Part shown: piece by piece, positions 44,073 through 51,775 of the stretch
How the letters are laid out: each line of letters opens with the position of its first letter
How positions within the stretch are numbered: position 1 is the first letter of the stretch
Source of the DNA: Larkinella arboricola
Lineage (GTDB): Bacteria > Bacteroidota > Bacteroidia > Cytophagales > Spirosomataceae
NCBI RefSeq assembly: GCF_003259745.1
Contig: NZ_QLMC01000009.1
Coordinates: forward strand, 1-64,000
DNA: 64,000 bases
Direction: 5' to 3'
Made by a program: the position numbers and the translations under genes
Notes under the pieces: model-generated
Seen by the model: the letters and a program-made list of their open reading frames with translations, nothing else
What the model was told of the DNA's origin: nothing
Databases searched by the model: none

Positions 44073-45518
44073 ATGACTGACCCTCTTTTAATCTTAGCTG
44101 TTGGTGTTGTTATCGTAGTAGGTGGTATCATCGGTTTGAAATTGCACCCGTTTCTGGCCCTTCTTTTAGGAGCATTTGTCGTGGCTTTATTGACGCCCGC
44201 CGAAGCCATACAACAGTTTGCGCTGGCCAAAGGAATGAGTGAATCGGCGGCTCAGGCTTTAGCCAAAAAGAGCATCGGCGAACGCATTGCCACCGAGTTT
44301 GGCGTCACCTGTGGTAAAATCGGTATTTTGATCGCCATGGCGGCCATTATCGGCAAGTGTATGCTGGACAGTGGAGCCGCCGAACGCATTATCCGCTCGA
44401 TGTTAAAGCTGACCGGGATTGAAAAAGCCCCCACGGCTTTTCTGGTGAGCAGCTTCTTTCTGGGGATACCGGTTTTTTTCGATACGGTTATTTTCCTGAT
44501 GATGCCGCTGGCCAAAGCCATGACGATGCGGATTGGAAAAAACTACCTCCTGCTGGTGATGTGCATCATGGCCGGAGCCGCCATGGCCAACTCCCTGGTT
44601 CCGCCCGCGCCCGGCCCCTTGTTTCTGATTGGTGAAATGCATATACCCATTGGTTTAATGATGATTGCGGGGACGATTGTCGGACTTTTTACCATTACCG
44701 CCGGGTATTTCTTTTCGCTCTGGGCGAATCAGAAATGGCCCATTCCGTTGCGGGATTCACTGGATGCGAAGCTGGAGGATATTAAACTCATTGCCGCCAA
44801 AGAAGACCATCATTTACCCGGGTTGGGCATATCCCTGCTACCCGTACTGATTCCGTTGGTGTTCATTTGTGCCGATACGGCCATCAACGCCATGTCAACG
44901 CCCGGTGTTCCGCTGACCAACTCACCCTTTATCAATAATCTTCTGGCCCTGGTGAAATTTTTCGGGGATAAAAACATTGCGATTGTAACCGGTGGCGCAG
45001 CGGCCCTCCTGGTTCTGGCCAGTCAGAAAAAGGACGCCAAAGGCGGGATGACACCCTTCGTGCAGGCCGCATTAGCCAGTGGAGGAAGTATTATTTTGAT
45101 TACGGCAGCGGGTGGCGCTTTTGGCGGCATGTTGCAGCAAACCGGCATCAGCGCGCGGATTGCCGACATGACCAAAGACTATCAGATGGCCCTGATTCCG
45201 CTGGCCTTCCTGATTGCCGCCATCGTACGCACCGCTCAGGGGTCGGCTACGGTGGCACTGATTACGGCTTCGGGGATTCTCTCCGGCATGGCCACCAACG
45301 CCAGCCTGGAATTTCATCCGGTGTATCTGGGTCTGGCCATCGGCTGTGGTTCCAAACTCGTGCCGTGGATGAACGACGCCGGTTTCTGGATCATCTGTAA
45401 ACTGAGTAACCTGACCGAGAAGGAAGCATTAAAAACCATTTCCCCGCTGCTGGTCGTGATGGGAATCACGGGCCTGGTGGTGATTATGATTGGAGCAAAA
45501 CTGTTCCCTTTAATTTGA
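44073..45518 (+). CDS. GntP-family sugar-acid:H+ symporter
   Basis: A 481-residue inner-membrane permease with 12 or more hydrophobic segments. Family landmarks include VGGIIGLKLHPFLALLLGAF, a glycine-rich ITAAGGAFGGML, VPPAPGPLFLIGEM, RTAQGSATVALITA and the C-terminal LGLAIGCGSKLVPWMNDAGF. Members import gluconate and related sugar acids with protons. In this operon it probably moves an aldarate or aldonate from the periplasm, after outer-membrane uptake by SusC/SusD. Its length is close to the usual ~450 residues; the extra part is the cytoplasmic loop after KWPIPLRDSLDAKLED. Confidence 0.9.
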   Translation: MTDPLLILAVGVVIVVGGIIGLKLHPFLALLLGAFVVALLTPAEAIQQFALAKGMSESAAQALAKKSIGERIATEFGVTCGKIGILIAMAAIIGKCMLDSGAAERIIRSMLKLTGIEKAPTAFLVSSFFLGIPVFFDTVIFLMMPLAKAMTMRIGKNYLLLVMCIMAGAAMANSLVPPAPGPLFLIGEMHIPIGLMMIAGTIVGLFTITAGYFFSLWANQKWPIPLRDSLDAKLEDIKLIAAKEDHHLPGLGISLLPVLIPLVFICADTAINAMSTPGVPLTNSPFINNLLALVKFFGDKNIAIVTGGAAALLVLASQKKDAKGGMTPFVQAALASGGSIILITAAGGAFGGMLQQTGISARIADMTKDYQMALIPLAFLIAAIVRTAQGSATVALITASGILSGMATNASLEFHPVYLGLAIGCGSKLVPWMNDAGFWIICKLSNLTEKEALKTISPLLVVMGITGLVVIMIGAKLFPLI

Positions 45519-45520
45519 AC

Positions 45521-45597
45521 GTTTACGGTTTTTAGTTTACACCGGGCCAGACGCCTATTCTTTCGCGCCGAGCCAACGTAACCAGAAAACCGTAAGC
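45521..45597. repeat. Interspersed inverted repeat related to 35683-35773
   Basis: GTTTACGGTTTT (45521-45532) pairs with AAAACCGTAAGC (45586-45597) at 11 of 12 positions. AGAAAACCG is repeated once more just downstream, up to the start codon of the next gene. The core and an inner GACGCCT are shared with the element at the sigma-factor 3' end in the same locus. Confidence 0.55.
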
Positions 45598-45613
45598 AGA
45601 AAACCGTCTACGT

Positions 45614-46474
45614 ATGGAAAAAATAGGATTCATTGGATTAGGTATTATGGGGAAACCCATGGCATTAAATTTAATCAAAGCCGGTTATTCGGTCACGGTT
45701 TTACAACAAAGCAAGGCCGCGGGCGAACTGGCGGAAGCGGGCGCAAAAACCGCTTCGTCTAGTAAGGAGCTGGCGCAACAGTCGGATGTAGTCATTACGA
45801 TGCTGCCGGATTCGCCCGAGGTGGAAAATGTGGTTTCGGGGCCGGACGGCGTGCTGGACGGCATTCCGTCGGGGGCCTTGTTCATCGATATGTCGACCAT
45901 TGCACCCGCCACGGCGCTGACAATTTACGACCGGATGCAGCAAAAGGGCGTAGAAGCGCTGGACGCGCCGGTTTCCGGGGGGCAGGTAGGAGCGGTTTCG
46001 GCTTCGCTGTCGATCATGGTGGGCGGCACGGAAGCGGCTTTTCAGCGCGCGTTACCGATTTTTCAGTCGATGGGCAAAAACATCGTGCTGATTGGCAAAC
46101 CGGGTGCCGGACAAACCACCAAAGCCTGCAACCAGATGATTGTCGGTATCACAATTCAGGCGGTTTCGGAAGCCTTCACCCTGGCGAAACAGGCCGGTGT
46201 TGATCTCGAAAAGATGCGGGAGGTATTGCTGGGTGGTTTTGCCCAAAGCCGTATTCTGGACCTGCACGGCAAACGGATGATCGACCGCAATTTTGCACCC
46301 GGTTTCAAGATCAAACTGCACAAAAAAGACATGGGCATTGCGCTGCAATCCGGCGAAGAGTTTTCGGTTCCGCTGAAAGCTACTGCGCTGGTAGCGGAGC
46401 AAATGAAAGCAGCTCTCGAGGCAGGTAATGGCGAACTGGACCATAGTGCGCTGCTATTGCAACTGGAACAGTAG
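45614..46474 (+). CDS. garR: 2-hydroxy-3-oxopropionate (tartronate semialdehyde) reductase-like enzyme
   Basis: A 286-residue beta-hydroxyacid dehydrogenase. The N-terminal NAD(P) motif is GFIGLGIMGKPMALNL, the substrate-binding motif DAPVSGGQVGA, the catalytic lysine Lys170 in GAGQTTKACNQ, and the C-terminal motif HKKDMGIAL. The length and the VSGGxxGA/KACNQ combination match GarR/GlxR. It would reduce tartronate semialdehyde, the product of the aldolase at 43152, to D-glycerate. A 3-hydroxyisobutyrate dehydrogenase is the main alternative, but the cluster argues for GarR. No glycerate kinase gene is present in the window. Confidence 0.85.
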   Translation: MEKIGFIGLGIMGKPMALNLIKAGYSVTVLQQSKAAGELAEAGAKTASSSKELAQQSDVVITMLPDSPEVENVVSGPDGVLDGIPSGALFIDMSTIAPATALTIYDRMQQKGVEALDAPVSGGQVGAVSASLSIMVGGTEAAFQRALPIFQSMGKNIVLIGKPGAGQTTKACNQMIVGITIQAVSEAFTLAKQAGVDLEKMREVLLGGFAQSRILDLHGKRMIDRNFAPGFKIKLHKKDMGIALQSGEEFSVPLKATALVAEQMKAALEAGNGELDHSALLLQLEQ

Positions 46475-46512
46475 AGAGTATAAATCGATTCAAACCTAAA
46501 TACCTTACCATA

Positions 46513-47646
46513 ATGAAAAGGAAAAGCTTTCTAAAAGTCGTTACCGCCGGTTCGGTCGGTGCCGTTACGCTGGGAGCCAGCCAGTCCTGTACCTCCTCCG
46601 CGCAGAACCAATCCAAGGGAGGTAAAAAAGAAGTATTGATGAAAGTGGGTTGTCAATCGGGGGGAACGTCGATTGAAAATCTGGAGTTCAAGGCCCGGCA
46701 TGGTGTATTTAACATCGATGGGGGCGCCCCCAAAGTCATTCCCGGGAAAGGCTGGGACCTGGACGATTCCATGCAGAAACGGGAAGCCTGCGAAAAATAC
46801 GGCATTAGCCTGGACGCTTACCACTTTCCGCTCAGCTCGGCCGGAATTGATAAGGTATTGTTTCCCAATGTGATGTTGGGGAAAAGCCCGGAGCGGGATC
46901 GCGAAATCGAAATGCTTCAGCAAATGATTGAAGTGTCCGGGAAAACCGGGATTAAGGTGTTAAACTATAACACGACCATTCTGCCGGTTTTGCGGACGGG
47001 ACGAACGACCGATCCCAAGCGCGGCAATGCCACCTATAGCACCTGGAATTACGAAGAAGCCCTGAAGAAGGAGCAGCCCAAAACAGTAGCCGGTGACGTG
47101 ACGGTCGATCAGATTTTTGAGCGGATTACTTACCTCCTGGACCGCCTGCTGCCGGTGGCGAAAGAATACAAAGTCAAGCTGGCCAACCACATTGCCGATC
47201 CACCGGCGCCCGAAGGTTTCCGGGGCATTACGCGCTGGAACAGTCCGGATGTTTTCAAGGGAATCCAACGGTTTGCCAAGCTGTACGATAGCGAATACCA
47301 CGGTTTTAACTTCTGTATCGGCTCGATTGCGGAAGGGTTGAAAGACCCCAAAACCGAAATTATGCCGATTATTAAATGGGTGGGGGAGCGGAATCAGATT
47401 TTTAACGTTCATTTGCGGAATATCAAAGGCGGCTGGAATAACTTTCAGGAAGTGTATCCCGACAACGGAGACATGAATTTCCTGCACGTGGTTCGCGCGC
47501 TGCGTGATGTGGGCTATTCGGGGATGGTGATGCCCGACCACGTTCCGCACCATGCCGATCACGCCAGCGGCCCGCAGGCTTTCTCCTTTGCGTACGGTTA
47601 TATTAAAGGATTACTTCAGGCTGTGGCCGACGAGGTGGCGAGCTAA
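46513..47646 (+). CDS. Exported mannonate dehydratase (UxuA)-like TIM-barrel protein
   Basis: A 377-residue protein. The N-terminus (MKRKSFLKVVTAGSVGAVTL, then GASQSC) looks like a Tat-type signal with a KR variant, possibly ending in a lipobox-like cysteine. The mature part matches the UxuA/xylose-isomerase-like fold with the metal ligands in order: His226 (NHIADPPAPE), Cys268 (NFCIGS), His300 (NVHLRNIKGG) and Asp342-His343 (MPDHVPH). UxuA removes water from D-mannonate in the cytoplasm, so an export signal is unusual. An epimerase or isomerase role on a sugar acid is the alternative. It lies 38 bases behind the reductase gene and 27 bases before the GudD-like gene. Confidence 0.7.
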   Translation: MKRKSFLKVVTAGSVGAVTLGASQSCTSSAQNQSKGGKKEVLMKVGCQSGGTSIENLEFKARHGVFNIDGGAPKVIPGKGWDLDDSMQKREACEKYGISLDAYHFPLSSAGIDKVLFPNVMLGKSPERDREIEMLQQMIEVSGKTGIKVLNYNTTILPVLRTGRTTDPKRGNATYSTWNYEEALKKEQPKTVAGDVTVDQIFERITYLLDRLLPVAKEYKVKLANHIADPPAPEGFRGITRWNSPDVFKGIQRFAKLYDSEYHGFNFCIGSIAEGLKDPKTEIMPIIKWVGERNQIFNVHLRNIKGGWNNFQEVYPDNGDMNFLHVVRALRDVGYSGMVMPDHVPHHADHASGPQAFSFAYGYIKGLLQAVADEVAS

Positions 47647-47673
47647 CTTGAAAATTGAACCAAAGCGTTTCGT

Positions 47674-48990
47674 ATGAATAACCGTTTATCCGGGAAACCC
47701 GGTCCGCGAATCAAAGAAATTACGGTTACGCCCATTGCGGTTGTTGATCCGCCGTTGCTTAATGCGGCTGGGTTGCACGCACCGTATGCCCTCAGAACCA
47801 TTGTGGAACTGGTAACCGACGACGGTATTTCGGGCATCAGCGAGATTCCGGGAAATCGTGACATTGACATCGCGCTCGAAGCGTCCCGCGAACTGCTGAT
47901 TGGGCGCGATGTTTTCCAGCTCAGCGAGATTCGGCAGGTGCTGGTGAGCCATTTCGGAACTGATACGGCGGCTGCGCGCGGGGAAGCGCCCTGGGATCAG
48001 CGGAAGATGGTACACATTTTCAGTGCCATTGAAGTCGCCTGTCTGGATATTATTGGAAAAGTGGTGGGTCGGCCGGTGGTCGATCTGCTGGGCGGAAAAA
48101 TGCGCGATCGTGTGCCGTTTTCGGCCTATCTCTTTTACAAATACGAAGGGGCGGGTGGTTCGCTGGGCTTCGGAACCGATCCGAACGCGACGGGTTGGGC
48201 CGCAGCCCGGCAGGCCAGCGCCCTGAACCCTGCCGAGATTGTGACTCAGGCCAAAGCCATGTGCGCCGAATTTGGGTTTCAATCCATCAAGCTCAAAGGC
48301 GGGGTGTTCGAGCCCCGGCAGGAAGTCGACGCCATGTTTACGCTGTACGAAGCGTTTGGGCCGGAGGTGCCGTTACGCATTGACCCCAATGCGCTCTGGA
48401 CAGTAGAAACCGCCATTCAGTACGGCAAAGAAATGGAGCCGATTCTGGAATACCTGGAAGACCCGACGCGCGGTCAGGCCGCAATGGCGCAGGTGCGGAA
48501 AGCGCTGAAAACCCCGCTGGCAACGAATATGTGCACGACTTCGTTCGAAGATATACCGAACAGCATTGCCATCGGGTCGGAGGATATCATTCTGAGCGAT
48601 CACCACTTCTGGGGCGGTTTGCGTTCGTCGATGACACTCGCCGGAATTTGCGAAACGTTCGGGCGCGGACTGTCAATGCATTCCAATAGTCACCTTGGGA
48701 TTTCGCTGGCAGCAATGGTCCACCTCGGCGCGGCTTTGCCGCAGGTGCCCTATGCATTGGACACGCATTACCCGTGGCAGTCGGACGAGGTGATTGTGGG
48801 CGGTCGGTTTTCGTTTGAGGAAGGCTCAGTGGCCGTTCCGCAGGAGCCCGGTTTAGGCGTCGAACTCGACCGGACAGCGCTGATGGCTCTGCATCAGAAC
48901 TATCTTGACTGCGGGTTGACCAAGCGCGACGACGAAACGGAAATGCAGAAAGTCCAGCCCGGCTGGAAATTCCAGTCCGTTCGCTGGTAG
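47674..48990 (+). CDS. gudD: Glucarate dehydratase-like enolase-superfamily enzyme
   Basis: A 438-residue enolase-superfamily protein whose motif order follows E. coli GudD (446 residues): GLHAPYALRTIVEL, the Lys206/Lys208 KxK motif (IKLKGG), metal ligands Asp237 (RIDPNALW), Glu262 (YLEDPTRG) and Asn285 (ATNMCTTSF), and the catalytic His336 in HSNSH. The end (QEPGLGVELDRTALMALHQN) is also GudD-like. It should dehydrate D-glucarate (or a related aldarate) to 5-keto-4-deoxy-D-glucarate, the substrate of the aldolase. It is the last gene of the PUL 3 operon, convergent with the hydrolase at 49085. Confidence 0.85.
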   Translation: MNNRLSGKPGPRIKEITVTPIAVVDPPLLNAAGLHAPYALRTIVELVTDDGISGISEIPGNRDIDIALEASRELLIGRDVFQLSEIRQVLVSHFGTDTAAARGEAPWDQRKMVHIFSAIEVACLDIIGKVVGRPVVDLLGGKMRDRVPFSAYLFYKYEGAGGSLGFGTDPNATGWAAARQASALNPAEIVTQAKAMCAEFGFQSIKLKGGVFEPRQEVDAMFTLYEAFGPEVPLRIDPNALWTVETAIQYGKEMEPILEYLEDPTRGQAAMAQVRKALKTPLATNMCTTSFEDIPNSIAIGSEDIILSDHHFWGGLRSSMTLAGICETFGRGLSMHSNSHLGISLAAMVHLGAALPQVPYALDTHYPWQSDEVIVGGRFSFEEGSVAVPQEPGLGVELDRTALMALHQNYLDCGLTKRDDETEMQKVQPGWKFQSVRW

Positions 48991-49084
48991 GATCGTCTAT
49001 CAACGGGTTTATGCTGGGTACTATGTCCGTTCAGAACGATTTCCATCAATTCCGTTGCTCTGGTGTAATTTCAGGGTAATGGGG

Positions 49085-51286
49085 TTATTTTATCCAATCC
49101 GCATAAACGGAATACGGTTTTTCAGGAATCCCGGAAAGCAACGAGAAGTTTTCTTTCACCGATTTCGCCTGATAGCTATTGGTTACTACCTCCAGATCAG
49201 CTTTCATGTCCGCGGGTTCTACTTTATCGCCATTCCCATTCGTGGTGTTGATAAGCAGTAATTTCCTCGGGACAAGACTAGCCAGCAGGTCCGGTAAGTC
49301 GTATGCCTGAAGGGCGCCGGGAACTAAGCTAAAAACATGGGAAGGTTTGTAAAATCGGTTTGCTCCTATCGAATGATAGGATATATAGGATTCACTTAAA
49401 GCGACTCTCTTGATCGAATGGTCGAACGCGGCAGCGTGCACGAGTACGGGCCCCATTTCATTTTTGGCCATTGCCAGTAGTTCACTCCTGGGGGCGCGTT
49501 TGGCCAGAACCTCTTTCAGCTTCAGTAAATCGGCAACCTGAATACCGAGAATACTTCTGCCGATCAACGTTGACGTAAAGAAAAGATTATAAGATACTCC
49601 GGCAATAACTGCATCGCCCTTGTTATTAGGAGCAAGTTCACCGGTTCCGATCAGGTCCGGGGCAAGCACCGTAATGCCTTGATTGACAAACCACTCAATT
49701 TCACCTTTAGGCGCGGCCTCGGCAGATTTACCGCCGGGGTGTACATAGATCAGCACCTTATCGACCGGTTTATCCGGAATGAATAACAGGTAAGGAATTG
49801 GATAATGGCCCTCCCCTTTAATAAAGTATTTCTCAATTACATACCCCTCTTTTGCAGTACGTCCCGTAAAGACCGGCTGATCGGTGGATGAGGGAGGACG
49901 GAATCCGGAATACGATTTGGCATTCGCAATCAAAGCCGGTTTTTGCGCTTCGGGGTTCCCTCTTCTTTTCTTCGCTTTTGCATTCAGCGCCACTACATCT
50001 TTCAAATTCAGGCTAAAAAGCGATTCTCCCTTGTAGGAGCTGGCCAGTTGTCCGGTGGGCGTTTTCTGTAGTTCCTTTTCCGTCAGATACTCCACGGGCA
50101 ATTCCCTGGCATCCCCTTTTAAGCCGAGATGCTTCTGAAAAAACTGGTACATCCCTTCCCGGATGTTCTGGGTATAACCGTGTTCATAATCCCCTTCGAC
50201 CGATGCGATATTTTCAGGTTTACCGAATATTCCATACGTCTTTTTGACCCGGCTGACGGTTTCCCGCGTTCCTTGTATGCTGAAAAAATCCCGGGTCGTA
50301 GCCATGACCAAGACGGGTTTGGGGGCTCTCATTTCGAGCAGGTCCGCATGGTCAATCCCTTCCGACAAACCGTGGTAAAAATTTTGCTCACCATCCTGCG
50401 CACCAACCGATTCCAACAACCGGCGGAAACCCGTAATGTATCCCGATGGAGCAGCCGCAGCGACCCGGTCGTCCAGGGCCGCGATATAAGCGGCCTGGGT
50501 TCCTCCGCCGGATAAACCGTGGACTCCAATGCGGCTCATGTCGACCTCGGGACGCGTAGCCAGGTAATCGATCGCCCGGATGCCATCCCACACAAAGTGC
50601 CGGGCAATGGATTTACCCACCAAAAGCGCCTGCACGGCGGGGTAAGAATGCTCATGGGTTGATCCGCCAATCAGCGACTTGCCGGTTTTTTCATCCATAT
50701 ACTGCATTCGCTCACCCTGCGCGACGGGATCGATAGCCAGCACGATAAAGCCTTTTTTTACCAAATTCAACAAAGGAAGCTGGTAGATATCGCGCCGGTA
50801 AGCGATCGCACTGTGTCCGCTACAGAACAGAATGGCCGGTCCCGGTGTAACAACTCCATTGGGAATGAACAGGGTGGCCGTTACATAAAAACCGGGCTGC
50901 GATTCAAAAATGATGTTTTCGAGTTTGAAACCGTCTTTTTGTATTACCCCCGTAACCTTGGGATTTAAGGGGCTTTTATCCGAAAAGGGGCCAAGAACCT
51001 TCCACAGTTTCTCCTTCATTTGCGCCTGTCGGGTCTGCCAGGCGGCTTTTGTTTTTAAACCGCCGACGGTCTTCTCCTGCTGTTTCAACAGGGCAAAAGC
51101 CTCGGCAGAAAGATGGTGGTTTAAAAGGTTGGCCGGGTCGCTGTACTGTACCCATTTATCGCGGATGACATCGAATTCTTTTTGCGCATAGGCATACGCG
51201 TGAAGCACAAAATAAATACATACCGTTGCCAGGGCCTTGACCCATTGAGGATTAGAATGGCTTCGGTTACTGGTGGGATTTTGCAT
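49085..51286 (-). CDS. Secreted acetylxylan-esterase-like alpha/beta hydrolase (two-domain), paralogue of 8256
   Basis: A 733-residue protein with a signal peptide (ALATVCIYFVLHAYAYAQ). The first half has oxyanion region FCSGHSAIAY, nucleophile elbow GLSGGGTQ with Ser259, and a likely Asp/His site in EGDYEHGYTQ. The second half repeats a hydrolase-like fold (TVLAPDLIGTGELAP) without a recognisable GxSxG elbow, exactly as in the PUL 1 copy. Shared motifs (VKKGFIVLA, DPVAQGERMQY, ATRPEVD) make the two clear paralogues. It is convergent with PUL 3 and has no SusC/SusD partner of its own, so its regulation is unclear. An ester-bearing glycan linked to uronates would connect it to PUL 3 (inference). 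Confidence 0.8.
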   Translation of the reverse strand: MQNPTSNRSHSNPQWVKALATVCIYFVLHAYAYAQKEFDVIRDKWVQYSDPANLLNHHLSAEAFALLKQQEKTVGGLKTKAAWQTRQAQMKEKLWKVLGPFSDKSPLNPKVTGVIQKDGFKLENIIFESQPGFYVTATLFIPNGVVTPGPAILFCSGHSAIAYRRDIYQLPLLNLVKKGFIVLAIDPVAQGERMQYMDEKTGKSLIGGSTHEHSYPAVQALLVGKSIARHFVWDGIRAIDYLATRPEVDMSRIGVHGLSGGGTQAAYIAALDDRVAAAAPSGYITGFRRLLESVGAQDGEQNFYHGLSEGIDHADLLEMRAPKPVLVMATTRDFFSIQGTRETVSRVKKTYGIFGKPENIASVEGDYEHGYTQNIREGMYQFFQKHLGLKGDARELPVEYLTEKELQKTPTGQLASSYKGESLFSLNLKDVVALNAKAKKRRGNPEAQKPALIANAKSYSGFRPPSSTDQPVFTGRTAKEGYVIEKYFIKGEGHYPIPYLLFIPDKPVDKVLIYVHPGGKSAEAAPKGEIEWFVNQGITVLAPDLIGTGELAPNNKGDAVIAGVSYNLFFTSTLIGRSILGIQVADLLKLKEVLAKRAPRSELLAMAKNEMGPVLVHAAAFDHSIKRVALSESYISYHSIGANRFYKPSHVFSLVPGALQAYDLPDLLASLVPRKLLLINTTNGNGDKVEPADMKADLEVVTNSYQAKSVKENFSLLSGIPEKPYSVYADWIK

Positions 51287-51775
51287 AGGGTTTTAGGAAT
51301 TAATAGCCGGGATTTCGCCCGATTTCAAATTATGGGATGGGTACCCGATACATCTTGTCGTAAAACCGTCTGGGGTCAAAACGTTGAACCGTGTAGGTTT
51401 TTAAAGTTACACCGGGTTTGCTCCGAACCGTATTGAGGTACTTCAGGCTTGCGGCCATGGAAAGCGAATAGGGTTTATAAATCGTAACGGGCTTGATTGG
51501 TATCTTTTCTTCTTTTCAAAAGTAGGGGTATTGCAAATCAATTGAGGTAAATCGTCACTTTTTTCGTTGCAAATGCCTTTTCGCTAAATGGTCTTTTGTC
51601 AGCCAGGGAAACCTGGGTACGAAACTCTGCAAAAAGCGAGGGACAATTTGAACGGATTAAAGTGGTGTGGGTTACCGACAATGGGTAAAATACCCCTTTA
51701 TTGTTCAATTAATAAGCGGTATAATTATGATAATATAGCAAGAACTACTTTCGCCCTCACCCGACCCTGTTTGGT
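51287..51775. other. Intergenic region, divergent promoters
   Basis: About 490 bases lie between the minus-strand esterase and the plus-strand NHL-repeat gene, which start in opposite directions. No open frame with coding character, RNA gene or strong hairpin is seen. The AT-rich stretch around 51700-51745 (GCGGTATAATTATGATAATA) is the likely promoter of the NHL gene. Confidence 0.4.
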
